A stretch of DNA of 64,000 nt from Clostridia bacterium (GTDB lineage: Bacteria > Bacillota > Clostridia > Christensenellales > Borkfalkiaceae), in NCBI GenBank assembly GCA_017626495.1, contig JAGAIP010000003.1, positions 62,001 to 126,000 of the forward strand, read 5' to 3'. Shown here piece by piece: positions 18,237-26,615 of this stretch; the first letter of the stretch is position 1; each line of letters opens with the position of its first letter. The notes below the pieces were generated by a model. It had not been told where the DNA came from and did no database searches. It saw only the letters and a program-made list of their open reading frames with translations. Both the position numbers and the translations under genes were made by a program.

Positions 18237-21212
18237 CTATACTTTACCGTGACAGTTCTTATATTTCAGTCCGCTTCCGCAGGGACAAGGATCGTTTGCC
18301 CCGGGCGTCTTTTTCTTTGCAACGGTGGGAGCCGATCCGTCCGCATTCGTTCTCAGCGCGTTCATATCGACCGCGGGAGCGATGGCTTTGTCGAGATCGG
18401 GAACATCGGGAACGGCTTTCGCCTCCGAAACGGGTTCCTGACGTTCCGTATTTTGAGAGGGCGCGCTTACGATGCGAAGTCCTGCCTCAGCCGCGCTGAC
18501 CGTCTGAATGAGAGGACGTCGTCTGGGCGCAAGCTGTACGCCTGCCTCAGCCGCGCTGACCGTTTGGATACGGGGACGGCGTACGGGTTCGGGCAATCTG
18601 ATCTTTGCTTTGAGCAGAGTGGAAATAATCGTTTCCTGAATGCGTTCTACCATCTCGTCGAACATCTCGAATCCTTCCTGCTTGTAGGCGATGACGGGAT
18701 CGGACTGCGCGTAAGCGCGGAGACCGATTCCTTTTCTGAGCTGATCCATCGCGTCGATATGGTCGATCCAGTTTCTGTCAACCGTCATGAGGAGAATTCT
18801 TCTCTCGATGTCGCCGAATTCGATGTGGTATTCGTCGCGGTACATCTTGATCTTATCCTCGTACTGTTCCGTCGTGACCTTGACGATCTTTTTGATTGCC
18901 GTCGGATAGTCCCATTTATTGAGCTTTTCCTGCGTGATGAAATTCGTTCCCTCTGCGATGAGACGGGATTCGATCGCCTTGTTCAAATCGTCCACATTCC
19001 AAAGTTCGGGCATCTGATCGACGTTGACCGCCTGACGGACGATTTGCTCGACGTAATCGGGAATATATTTGAGCACCTGTTCGTGACAATCCTCGCCTCT
19101 GAGCACTTTGAGACGCTCGCCGTAAATGATTTCACGCTGTTTGTTCATGACGTCGTCGTATTGAAGGACGTTTTTACGGATTCCGAAGTTTCTTCCCTCG
19201 ATGGCTCTTTGAGCGTTCTCGACGCCGCGCGAAAGCATCTTGGACTGCAAACACTGGTCCGCGTCCATCTTGAACGTATCGTAGATGGCTTTCATTCTTT
19301 CTCCGCCGAACCGCTTTACAAGGTCGTCTTCGAGCGCGAGGAAGAATACGGAATACCCCTTGTCTCCCTGACGTCCGGCACGGCCTCTGAGCTGGTTGTC
19401 GATACGTCTCGATTCGTGACGCTCCGTACCGAGAATACAGAGACCGCCTGCCTCGATGACGCTTTCCTTTTCCTTATCCGTCTCCGCCTTATACTCTTTA
19501 TAAAGTTTCTGATACCGCTGACGGACTGCCTCCGCCTCGGGAGGAAGCTCCGCATAGGAGGTCGCCTGCTCGATGAGCTCGTGCGAAACCTGCTCTTCGC
19601 GAAGTCTCTTCTTCGCAAGATATTCGGGGTTACCGCCGAGCAGAATATCCGTACCGCGTCCTGCCATGTTGGTGGCGATGGTGACGGCGCCGAAACGACC
19701 TGCCTGCGCGACGATTTCCGCCTCGCGTTCGTGATTCTTTGCGTTCAGAATGTTGTGCTTGACGCCGTTTTTGCGAAGCAAACGGGAGATTTCTTCCGAT
19801 TTTTCGACGGACGCCGTACCGATCAGAATGGGCTGTCCCTTTTCGTGGCGTTCTACGACCTCACGGACGATGGCGCGCTTTTTCCCCTCGATGGTGGAAT
19901 AGATCATATCGGGACTGTCGATACGCTGAATGGGGCGGTTGGTGGGAATTTCGATGACGTCGAGGGAGTAGATGGTTCTGAACTCCGCTTCTTCCGTCTT
20001 TGCCGTACCCGTCATACCCGAAAGTTTCGCATACAGACGGAAGAAATTCTGGAAGGTGATGGTCGCATACGTCTTGTTCTCGTTTTTGACTTCGAGCCCT
20101 TCCTTCGCCTCGATCGCCTGGTGAAGTCCGTCGGAGTATCTTCTTCCGATCATGACGCGTCCCGTAAATTCGTCGACGATGATGATCTCGCCGTCCTTGA
20201 CGATATATTCTTCTCCAAGGTGGAAAATCTTATGCGCTTTGAGCGCCTGCTGAATGTGATGGCTCATGGAAGCGTTTTCAATGTCCGCGATGTTCGCGAT
20301 ATTGAAAAACTTTTCCGCTTTCTTTGCGCCCGATTCGGTGAGCTGAACGCTCCTTTCCTTTCTCTCGATGATGTAATCCCAGTCGTTTTCCTCGGCTGCG
20401 GCAAGTTTTCTTCTGCCCGCCTCGTCTTTCGTCACTTTCTTGTTCTCTACCTGTTCGAGTTCGTCGTCGAATCCGCCCGTAAGGGTACGCACGAACTTAT
20501 CGACCTGCGCGTACAGGTCGGAGGATTTTTCGCCGGGACCGGAAATGATGAGGGGCGTTCTCGCCTCGTCGATTAAAATAGAGTCCACCTCGTCGACGAT
20601 GGCAAAAGACAAATCCCTCTGCACCATCTGTTTGATGTCCGTTTTGAGATTGTCCTTCAAATAGTCGAATCCGAGTTCGTTGTTGGTCGCATAGACGATA
20701 TCGCAAGCATATGCGGCTCTCTTTTCCTCGTCGTCCTGTCCCGGAACGATGACGCCTACGGTGAGCCCCATGAATTTATGCACCTTTCCCATCCATTCCG
20801 CGTCACGCTTTACGAGGTAATCGTTGACCGTAACGACGTGAACGGATTTTCCCGTGAGGGCGTTCAAATATGCGGGAAGGGTGGAAACGAGCGTTTTTCC
20901 TTCACCGGTGCGCATTTCCGCGATACGCCCCTGATGCAGACAAATACCGCCGATGATCTGAACGTGGAAATGCTTCATTCCGATAACGCGCCAGCTCGCC
21001 TCGCGGAACGCTGCGAATGCGTCGTATAAAATATCGTCTACCGTCTCCCCCTTTTGCAATCTCTCTTTGAGTACGTTCGTTTGATTTCTCAGTTCGTCAT
21101 CGCTCATCGCCTGATACTTCGGTTCCAAAGCCTCGACTTTGTTCGCCATCTTATCAAGTTTTTTCAGCGCTTTTCTTCCGTCGCTACCGAGAAGATAATT
21201 AATCAGTCCCAT
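18237..21212 (-). CDS. secA: Preprotein translocase ATPase SecA
   Basis: The motor of the Sec export pathway, 991 residues, longer than many Firmicute SecA1 proteins. Walker A MRTGEGKT is at 100-107, DEVD and the helicase motifs follow, and the C-terminal zinc motif CPCGSGLKYKNCH closes the protein. The extra length is in the linker near residues 875-950, where a 20-residue segment containing IQTVSAAEAG is present twice; the DNA is a 60-base tandem repeat at 18481-18600. The ATG at 21212 follows AGGAG. No second SecA is in the window. Confidence 0.98.
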   Translation of the reverse strand: MGLINYLLGSDGRKALKKLDKMANKVEALEPKYQAMSDDELRNQTNVLKERLQKGETVDDILYDAFAAFREASWRVIGMKHFHVQIIGGICLHQGRIAEMRTGEGKTLVSTLPAYLNALTGKSVHVVTVNDYLVKRDAEWMGKVHKFMGLTVGVIVPGQDDEEKRAAYACDIVYATNNELGFDYLKDNLKTDIKQMVQRDLSFAIVDEVDSILIDEARTPLIISGPGEKSSDLYAQVDKFVRTLTGGFDDELEQVENKKVTKDEAGRRKLAAAEENDWDYIIERKERSVQLTESGAKKAEKFFNIANIADIENASMSHHIQQALKAHKIFHLGEEYIVKDGEIIIVDEFTGRVMIGRRYSDGLHQAIEAKEGLEVKNENKTYATITFQNFFRLYAKLSGMTGTAKTEEAEFRTIYSLDVIEIPTNRPIQRIDSPDMIYSTIEGKKRAIVREVVERHEKGQPILIGTASVEKSEEISRLLRKNGVKHNILNAKNHEREAEIVAQAGRFGAVTIATNMAGRGTDILLGGNPEYLAKKRLREEQVSHELIEQATSYAELPPEAEAVRQRYQKLYKEYKAETDKEKESVIEAGGLCILGTERHESRRIDNQLRGRAGRQGDKGYSVFFLALEDDLVKRFGGERMKAIYDTFKMDADQCLQSKMLSRGVENAQRAIEGRNFGIRKNVLQYDDVMNKQREIIYGERLKVLRGEDCHEQVLKYIPDYVEQIVRQAVNVDQMPELWNVDDLNKAIESRLIAEGTNFITQEKLNKWDYPTAIKKIVKVTTEQYEDKIKMYRDEYHIEFGDIERRILLMTVDRNWIDHIDAMDQLRKGIGLRAYAQSDPVIAYKQEGFEMFDEMVERIQETIISTLLKAKIRLPEPVRRPRIQTVSAAEAGVQLAPRRRPLIQTVSAAEAGLRIVSAPSQNTERQEPVSEAKAVPDVPDLDKAIAPAVDMNALRTNADGSAPTVAKKKTPGANDPCPCGSGLKYKNCHGKV
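18481..18600. repeat. 60-base tandem repeat inside secA linker
   Basis: Two copies, 18481-18540 and 18541-18600, share the first 23 bases exactly and drift apart afterwards. They encode two copies of RRPxIQTVSAAEAG in the SecA C-terminal linker. Copy number could vary between strains. Confidence 0.9.
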
Positions 21213-21349
21213 AGATGCTCCTATTGATTCCGTATATTTGAGTATTGTATTCCATACTACTATTTCACGCTATATTGTACTATATCCGAAAGAAAAATTC
21301 AAACATTTTCCATGCGATTTCCTAATTTTCTCGAAAAAAGAAAATACGA

Positions 21350-21378
21350 TTGACTTTTTTTCGCCCGTTTAGTATAAT
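21350..21378 (+). promoter_or_regulatory. Strong sigma-A promoter
   Basis: TTGACT (21350-21355) and TATAAT (21373-21378) separated by 17 bases, 68 bases before the TTG start at 21446. Confidence 0.85.
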
Positions 21379-21445
21379 ATCCCCGATCAAGAAAAGAACA
21401 AATCGCAAATTTTTTGATCGTTACGCAAAAAAGGAGGATATTATT

Positions 21446-21997
21446 TTGTTAAAAGATTTGAAAGAAGATCTCATAAAAACGATCGTAATCACGCTTATCG
21501 GCGTTTTAGTCGGCATAGCGATGATCCTGATCCCTCACGATAAGCTCATTCGCTACGCGTTCATCATACTCGGTATCGCCATCGTTTTATTCACCCTGCC
21601 CGAGTTCATTCATCAGATACAGTATTTCCGCGACGAGCCCTTCTACGAGTTCGTGCTTACCTGTCTCATTCTCGCGCTCGGATTCGTGCTCATCTTCTTC
21701 CAGAAAACGTTCATGTTCTTCGTGATCGGAGGCGTGATGCTCGTCGTTCCCGTATTCAAGATTCTCACCAGCAACGCAAAGATGGCGATGTTGCGCACGC
21801 AATTGCCCTGCCTCATTCTCGGAATCGTCATTCTCATTCTCGGTCCCTCGAAGTCCGTCAATCTCCTCTTTGACGTTGCGGGTTGGATCATCATTGCGCT
21901 CTCCGTCGGTTACGCCGTCTATTTCACGCTCTTTCTTCTGCCCGTAAAAAAATCCAAAGCCGTACAGAAAGAATACAGGAACATCGGTGATGAATAA
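21446..21997 (+). CDS. Small membrane protein, HdeD/DUF308-like
   Basis: A protein of 183 residues from a TTG at 21446, 8 bases after AAGGAGG (21431-21437). A frame opening at 21350 would begin inside the -35 box and is rejected. Six hydrophobic stretches alternate in pairs (about 12-31, 36-52, 67-84, 89-105, 117-136, 144-163), a pattern like the DUF308/HdeD group of unknown function. The stop overlaps the BirA-like gene by a few bases, so the two are coupled. Confidence 0.7.
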   Translation: MLKDLKEDLIKTIVITLIGVLVGIAMILIPHDKLIRYAFIILGIAIVLFTLPEFIHQIQYFRDEPFYEFVLTCLILALGFVLIFFQKTFMFFVIGGVMLVVPVFKILTSNAKMAMLRTQLPCLILGIVILILGPSKSVNLLFDVAGWIIIALSVGYAVYFTLFLLPVKKSKAVQKEYRNIGDE

Positions 21998-22625
21998 CCT
22001 TGAACGCAAGATACTGCTTTCCCTCGCGGAAAGCGGTTCTCTTTTATCGGGACAAAAACTTGCGGACAAGTTTTCCGTTTCTCGAAACGCGATCTGGAAA
22101 GCGGTCCGTTCCCTGCAAGAACAGGGCTACCCGATTTCCGGCGAAAAGAGAGGGTATCGTCTCGAAGACAACGACCTCGTGTTTGCAGAGGCGTTTCACT
22201 TAAATGCGACCGTGCGCGTACTCGACTGCGTGGACTCCACCAACGACGAGGCGAAACGCTCCTTTACGGGCAATCCTCTTCTCATCGTCGCCTCCGCGCA
22301 GACGAACGGAAAAGGCAAGGGAGAAACGCCTTTCCCCTCTCCCGATCACGGACTCTATTTTACCTATCTCACCAAAAAGAGATTTCCGCTCTCCTCTTTC
22401 ACTGCCTATAAAGAGGAAATTCTTGACTTTATCGCAAAAACGCTTTCCGTAACGAGAAGCGAACAGTCGCTTTTGATCGGGGAAGAAAAGGTCGGAGGCG
22501 TAATCGTGGAAACCACGGTGGAGCTCGACGAGTGTACGACGTTGCTCGTCGGCGTGGGATTCTACCCTGCCCTGACGGACAAAGTAAACAAAATCAGCGA
22601 AATCTGTCAATATCTCGAACGATAA
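21990..22625 (+). CDS. BirA-like biotin repressor, ligase motifs degenerate
   Basis: A protein of 211 residues. Residues 1-60 form a winged helix (SGQKLADKFSVSRNAIWKAVRSLQEQGYPI, then a typical GYRL wing). The remainder resembles the BirA ligase domain (VLDCVDSTNDEAK, later KVGGVIVE), but it is about 100 residues shorter than BirA. The ATP loop GRGRxGR reads GKGKGET and the KWPND motif is missing. The C-terminal SH3-like domain is absent. It may bind DNA or biotin without full ligase activity. It is convergent with bioY, whose promoter carries a BirA-type operator. GTG at 21987 is an alternative start. Confidence 0.75.
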   Translation: MNNLERKILLSLAESGSLLSGQKLADKFSVSRNAIWKAVRSLQEQGYPISGEKRGYRLEDNDLVFAEAFHLNATVRVLDCVDSTNDEAKRSFTGNPLLIVASAQTNGKGKGETPFPSPDHGLYFTYLTKKRFPLSSFTAYKEEILDFIAKTLSVTRSEQSLLIGEEKVGGVIVETTVELDECTTLLVGVGFYPALTDKVNKISEICQYLER

Positions 22626-22650
22626 AAACCTTCCGAACGGAAGGTTTTCT
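22625..22650. terminator. Bidirectional terminator between birA-like gene and bioY
   Basis: AAAACCTTCC (22625-22634) pairs with GGAAGGTTTT (22639-22648) around GAAC. The A and T runs suit both convergent genes. Confidence 0.88.
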
Positions 22651-22654
22651 TTGT

Positions 22655-23191
22655 TTATTTGACGTATTTTTGAAGCCGCTCGACGAACACGAGAGACACG
22701 GCGATCTTGATGAGGTCGAACCACCAGTAAGGCAAAATGGTATAGGTAACGGCTTGCGCAAACGTATACCCTCCCCAAAGGATAAACCAGATCGTTCCGA
22801 CCGCATAACAGAGAAGAAGTCCGACCAGCATGAACGCTCCCCATACGAGGTATTTTTGCCAAATTTTTTTCGGACGGACGAACTGAATGCACCCTACGGC
22901 GAGCGCCGTGAGCAAGAATCCGACGACGAATCCCGTCGTCGCGCTCGCGCCTGCGCCAAACCCCGCAAAGACGGGAATCCCGACGAGCCCCATGAGTGCG
23001 TATACCGCAACCGCGGCAAAGCCACGCCACAGTCCGAACAGTCCGCAACAGGTAAATACGGCGACGAGTTGCAACGTAAATTTGACGGTCGGCGCAACGG
23101 AAAAGGAAATCCACGAGCATACCGTAATCAGGGCGACGGATAATGCAATGTAACAGAGATCGAGCGTAGCTCTCTTTTGAACGTCTTTCAT
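22655..23191 (-). CDS. bioY: Biotin ECF transporter substrate-binding component BioY
   Basis: The membrane S component that captures biotin for an ECF transporter; the energising EcfA/EcfT proteins are not in the window. 178 residues, six membrane helices. Family marks are the N-terminal alternating helix after DLCYIALSVALI, the Gly-rich stretch GFGAGASATTGFVVGFLL and the final helix PYWWFDLIKI. The ATG lies only about 8 bases after the -10 box, so the message would have almost no leader; AGGTGG sits 1 base before the ATG, too close for a normal ribosome site. Confidence 0.95.
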   Translation of the reverse strand: MKDVQKRATLDLCYIALSVALITVCSWISFSVAPTVKFTLQLVAVFTCCGLFGLWRGFAAVAVYALMGLVGIPVFAGFGAGASATTGFVVGFLLTALAVGCIQFVRPKKIWQKYLVWGAFMLVGLLLCYAVGTIWFILWGGYTFAQAVTYTILPYWWFDLIKIAVSLVFVERLQKYVK

Positions 23192-23198
23192 GCCACCT

Positions 23199-23227
23199 AT
23201 TTTATCACGTCTCCTCTTTTATGTCAA
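23199..23227 (-). promoter_or_regulatory. bioY promoter
   Basis: On the minus strand TTGACA (23222-23227) and TAAAAT (23199-23204) are 17 bases apart. The -35 box lies inside the proximal arm of the BirA-type operator. Confidence 0.82.
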
Positions 23228-23254
23228 CCAAAATAAAATAATAAGTTGACATAA
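23219..23254. promoter_or_regulatory. BirA-type operator of bioY
   Basis: TTATGTCAAC (23219-23228) and GTTGACATAA (23245-23254) form a perfect 10-base inverted repeat with a 16-base AT-rich spacer. Two half-sites ending in AAC and starting with GTT with 14-16 bases between are the known layout of BirA operators. The proximal arm overlaps the -35 box, so binding would block transcription. Confidence 0.75.
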
Positions 23255-23264
23255 TACTGAAAAG

Positions 23265-23290
23265 AAACCCTTGTCCGAAGACAAGGGTTT
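23265..23290 (-). terminator. Terminator of metK
   Basis: AAACCCTTGTC-type arms (23265-23275 and 23280-23290) around CGAA, followed on the minus strand by a T-rich stretch. Confidence 0.8.
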
Positions 23291-23294
23291 TCCG

Positions 23295-24455
23295 TTAAAG
23301 ATATTTTTTGAGATCGTCCGCTCTGTCCGTTTTTTCCCAAGGGAGTTCCTCTTTCCCGAAATGACCGTATGCGCAGGTCTTGGAATAGACGGGAGCGCGA
23401 AGTCCGAGCGTTTTGATGATGGAATAGGGACGAAGATCGAATTCCTTTGCAATGACGTCTGCAATTTCCGCGTCGCTCTTTTTGCCCGTACCGAAGGTAT
23501 CTACGAAGAGAGAGACGGGATTTGCAACGCCGATGGCATAAGCGACCTGCAATTCGATTTCGTCCGCAAGTCCTGCCATAACGACGTTTTTACAGATATA
23601 ACGAGCCATATACGCCGCGCTTCTGTCGACTTTCGTAGGATCTTTTCCCGAGAACGCGCCGCCGCCGTGCGCGCATCTTCCGCCGTAGGTATCGACGATG
23701 ATCTTTCTTCCCGTCAGTCCGCTATCTCCTTCCGGTCCGCCGATTTCGAATCTGCCCGTGGGGTTGATGAAATACTTCGTCTGTTCGTCGAGAAGCGTAT
23801 CGGGAATGATGGGGCGAATGACGTATTCTTTTAAGTCGCGCTCGATCTGTTCCTGAGATACGAACGCGTCGTGTTGGGTAGATACGACGACGGTATCCAC
23901 TCTGACGGGCGTCTTATCGTCGTATTCGACGGTAACCTGCGTCTTTCCGTCGGGGCGGAGATAGGTCAAAAGTCCGCTCTTTCTCACTTCGGTCAAACGA
24001 ACGGCAAGTCTGTGCGCGAGCATGATGGGAAGGGGCATACACTCCTCCGTCTCCTTGCAGGCGTAGCCGAACATCATGCCCTGATCGCCTGCGCCGAAGA
24101 GATCCGCCTCGTCGCCGCCTGCCTTTTTCTCCATGGACGCATCCACGCCCATGGCAATGTCGGGGGACTGTCTGTGGATCTCGACGATGACTCTGCACCG
24201 ATCGTATGCAAACGTGCCGAAATCGTAACCGATGCGCTTGATGATCTCCCTTGCCTTCGCCTCGTAATCGATGGTCGCCGTCGTCGTGACTTCCCCCATG
24301 ATGAGGAGAAGATTGTACGCCGCGCAACACTCGATGGCACAGCGCGCCATGGGATCGACGGCATAGATCGCGTCTACAAGACCGTCGGAGATACAGTCGC
24401 AAACTTTGTCGGGATGTCCTTCCGTTACACTTTCACTCGTAAAAAACTTCTTCAT
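23295..24455 (-). CDS. metK: S-adenosylmethionine synthetase
   Basis: It makes SAM from methionine and ATP. 386 residues, the usual length, with the N-terminal [19 protein letters not shown], the [12 protein letters not shown] stretch and the loop [18 protein letters not shown]. It is preceded by its own promoter and followed by a terminator, so it is a single-gene unit. No SAM riboswitch fits in the short leader (about 30 bases). Confidence 0.98.
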   Translation of the reverse strand: MKKFFTSESVTEGHPDKVCDCISDGLVDAIYAVDPMARCAIECCAAYNLLLIMGEVTTTATIDYEAKAREIIKRIGYDFGTFAYDRCRVIVEIHRQSPDIAMGVDASMEKKAGGDEADLFGAGDQGMMFGYACKETEECMPLPIMLAHRLAVRLTEVRKSGLLTYLRPDGKTQVTVEYDDKTPVRVDTVVVSTQHDAFVSQEQIERDLKEYVIRPIIPDTLLDEQTKYFINPTGRFEIGGPEGDSGLTGRKIIVDTYGGRCAHGGGAFSGKDPTKVDRSAAYMARYICKNVVMAGLADEIELQVAYAIGVANPVSLFVDTFGTGKKSDAEIADVIAKEFDLRPYSIIKTLGLRAPVYSKTCAYGHFGKEELPWEKTDRADDLKKYL

Positions 24456-24489
24456 GATTTCATTTCCTGATTGTTTATTATTCGAGTTT

Positions 24490-24519
24490 ATTATAGTCTA
24501 ATCGGCTTTCCCCTGTCAA
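24490..24519 (-). promoter_or_regulatory. metK promoter
   Basis: TTGACA (24514-24519) and TATAAT (24490-24495) on the minus strand with an 18-base spacer. Confidence 0.8.
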
Positions 24520-24556
24520 CTGTTTTCGTTCGATTCTGCTTTTTGATCAATTCAAT

Positions 24557-24587
24557 CAAAAAAACACGCAAGTATGTCCTTGCGTGT
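24557..24587 (-). terminator. Terminator of degV
   Basis: ACACGCAAG (24564-24572) pairs with CTTGCGTGT (24579-24587). On the minus strand a run of Ts follows. Confidence 0.88.
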
Positions 24588-24593
24588 CGATTT

Positions 24594-25454
24594 TTATTTT
24601 ACGGATTCTCCGAGGAAGAAGATCGCGATCGCGCCGGGTCCGACGTGTGTTCCCGAACAGAGATCGTACTGTCTGAATACGACGTTCTTGAACTTCGTCG
24701 TTTCCGCAATTTCCTCCGCAACCTTTTTCGCGTCGTCGATGCAGTCCGCGTGCGCGATATATAAGGTCTGTTCCTCTGCGTTCACGGCGGAAGAACGACA
24801 AGCTTCCGCCATCGCATGGAGCGCTTTTCTTCTGCCGAGTACCTTGGAAACGAGCGTGATTTTGCCGTCGGTTCCCGTGAGAATCGGCTGAACGCGAAGA
24901 AGCGAACCGATCGTCGCGGCAAAGGACGAAATTCTTCCCCCGCGTTTTAGATAGACGAGATCCTCAACCGTAAAGAACTGTTTCACTTCGTATTTTTTCC
25001 CCTCGACGTAGGCGACGACCTCTTCGAAGCTCTTTCCCTGCGCGCGGAGCTTTGCCGCCTCGATGGCGAGAAGTCCTGCGCCGAACGACGCGGCGAGCGT
25101 ATCGACGGGATAAAGTCTATGCGCCGTTACCTCTTGTGCATAATTTACCGCCTGCTGATACGTTCCGCTGATTCCCGAAGAAATGGGGAAGAAGAGAACG
25201 TCCTGTTTTTCCAGCGTTTCCCCCATCTCCTCTTCGAGCATTTCCCTGTTGATGAGAGAGGTTGCGGCATACTTTCCCGCACGCATTTCCTGATAATACT
25301 CCTTTGCGCAAGCCTCGTAGTCTCTCCCCCTGTCGTAACAGAGAAATTCTTCCCCGTCCATACGGGCAGGGTATCCGATTTCGACGATACCGTATTCGTC
25401 AAGAAGGTCGTCCGTCAGATTAGAACCCGAATCCACATAAATTGCAAAAGCCAT
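24594..25454 (-). CDS. DegV family fatty-acid-binding protein
   Basis: A protein of 286 residues, the usual DegV size. DegV/FakB-type proteins hold a fatty acid for phosphorylation by FakA; no FakA is in the window. Typical marks are the N-terminal IYVDSGSNLTDDLL, the TSLINREMLEEE segment, PISSGISGTYQQA around the lipid-head binding loop, and the final GTHVGPGAIAIFFLG. Monocistronic. Which lipid it binds cannot be told. Confidence 0.93.
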   Translation of the reverse strand: MAFAIYVDSGSNLTDDLLDEYGIVEIGYPARMDGEEFLCYDRGRDYEACAKEYYQEMRAGKYAATSLINREMLEEEMGETLEKQDVLFFPISSGISGTYQQAVNYAQEVTAHRLYPVDTLAASFGAGLLAIEAAKLRAQGKSFEEVVAYVEGKKYEVKQFFTVEDLVYLKRGGRISSFAATIGSLLRVQPILTGTDGKITLVSKVLGRRKALHAMAEACRSSAVNAEEQTLYIAHADCIDDAKKVAEEIAETTKFKNVVFRQYDLCSGTHVGPGAIAIFFLGESVK

Positions 25455-25492
25455 AATGTTTCATCTCCTCGTTTCATCTAGTTTTCGATACT

Positions 25493-25521
25493 ATATTATA
25501 TCAAGTTTATGAAAAAGTCAA
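25493..25521 (-). promoter_or_regulatory. degV promoter
   Basis: TTGACT (25516-25521) with TAATAT (25493-25498, 17 bases apart) or TATAAT (25495-25500, 15 bases apart) on the minus strand; GAGGAG lies just before the ATG. Confidence 0.7.
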
Positions 25522-25566
25522 CTGTTTTCTATAACAAAAATATATGACATTTGTAATATTATGGAA

Positions 25567-25599
25567 AACGGACGAAAAAAATTGCCTTTTTCGTCCGTT
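25567..25599. repeat. Inverted repeat over the -35 box
   Basis: AACGGACGAAAAA (25567-25579) pairs with TTTTTCGTCCGTT (25587-25599). The -35 box of the radical SAM gene lies in the loop and 3' arm. It may be an operator or a terminator of transcription entering from either side. Confidence 0.6.
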
Positions 25600-25610
25600 C
25601 ATGATATACT
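25582..25610 (+). promoter_or_regulatory. Promoter giving a leaderless mRNA
   Basis: TTGCCT (25582-25587) and TATACT (25605-25610), 17 bases apart. The expected start point, 6-7 bases after the -10 box, is the A of the ATG at 25617. Confidence 0.65.
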
Positions 25611-25616
25611 GAACAC

Positions 25617-26465
25617 ATGAATTGTACGTTATGCCCCGTCTCCTGCAACGCCGACAGAGAACATATGCTCGGCAGATGCAGGGCGGGAAAACTCAAAATC
25701 GCCAAGTACGGATTGCATCAATTCGAAGAACCCTGCATCTCCTTTGAACGAGGCGCAGGCACGGTGTTCTTTTGCGGTTGCTCTCTGCAATGCAGATTCT
25801 GCCAGAACTTCGAGTTGTCGAGAAACACGCGCGGAAAGGAAATCACGGTGAGCGAACTCGTATCCATCTTCCATGAGCTCGAAGAGATGGGCGCGGAGAA
25901 CATCGACCTCGTCAGTCCGTCGCACTATACGAGAGAGCTGATTGAGGCTTTTCGCCTGTACAGACCGAACATTCCCGTCGTCTATAATTCTTCGGGCTAC
26001 GAAAAAGTAGAGACGCTCAAAACCATCGAACCCTTTGTGGACGTGTGGTTGCCCGATCTCAAATTTTTCTCCCCGAAACTCTCCGAACGCTATACGGGGC
26101 GCGCCGATTATTTTGCATATGCGTCCGAAGCCATCTCGTTCATGGCAAACAAGCCCCTGCGGATCGAGAACGGAAAGATGCTTTCGGGAACGATCGTACG
26201 CCATCTCATTTTACCCCTCGCGTCCTCGGACAGCGTAGAACTTCTCAAATTTCTTGCGCCCATGAAAGACAAGATCTACCTCTCCCTCATGAGCCAGTAC
26301 ACGCCGTTCGGCGACATTTCCGACCTTCCCGAACTCAACCGCCGCATTACCGAACGGGAATACCGAAAAGTACTTTCCTGCGCGCTCGATCTCGGCTTTG
26401 AACATATCTTTACACAAGAGCGTGCAAGCGCGGACGAAACGTACATTCCCGTCTGGGATTATTGA
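25617..26465 (+). CDS. Radical SAM protein, PflX/COG1313 type
   Basis: A protein of 282 residues related to pyruvate formate-lyase activating enzymes. The [4Fe-4S]-SAM motif CxxxCxxC is at C55, C59 and C62 (CSLQCRFC). Further cysteines at 3, 6, 10 and 21 in the N-terminal CTLCPVSC segment could hold a second cluster. The PflX group has no firmly assigned substrate. No Shine-Dalgarno sequence precedes the ATG, and the promoter implies a leaderless transcript. No glycyl radical enzyme is adjacent; nrdD at 33140 has its own activase. Confidence 0.9.
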   Translation: MNCTLCPVSCNADREHMLGRCRAGKLKIAKYGLHQFEEPCISFERGAGTVFFCGCSLQCRFCQNFELSRNTRGKEITVSELVSIFHELEEMGAENIDLVSPSHYTRELIEAFRLYRPNIPVVYNSSGYEKVETLKTIEPFVDVWLPDLKFFSPKLSERYTGRADYFAYASEAISFMANKPLRIENGKMLSGTIVRHLILPLASSDSVELLKFLAPMKDKIYLSLMSQYTPFGDISDLPELNRRITEREYRKVLSCALDLGFEHIFTQERASADETYIPVWDY

Positions 26466-26584
26466 AAGATTCGCTGTTTCAACCGATATAGTTCTTCCGT
26501 AAGTGCGCCGATCTCTTCGGGAGAGGCGCTGACGAGCCTTTTTTCAAGCTCTGCTATTTCCAACATTTCGTCTGCATATTTCAT
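26459..26584 (-). CDS. Possible small coiled-coil protein, 41 residues
   Basis: An ORF of 41 residues beginning MKYADEMLEIAELEKRL and ending YRLKQRIFQ, amphipathic and rich in Glu, Leu and Arg, as expected for a real helical protein and not a random frame. It overlaps the end of the radical SAM gene by 7 bases in convergent orientation. There is no clear ribosome site before the ATG, which weakens the case. Function unknown. Confidence 0.4.
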   Translation of the reverse strand: MKYADEMLEIAELEKRLVSASPEEIGALTEELYRLKQRIFQ

Positions 26585-26615
26585 ATTCGGAAGTATGCGC
26601 CAAAAGGATTTTTCT

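Noticed and set aside
18249-20576. 775-residue plus-strand frame across secA
   Set aside because: Antisense shadow of secA, no start signals.
24456-24593. SAM riboswitch before metK
   Set aside because: The leader between the -10 box and the ATG is only about 30 bases, too short for any SAM aptamer.
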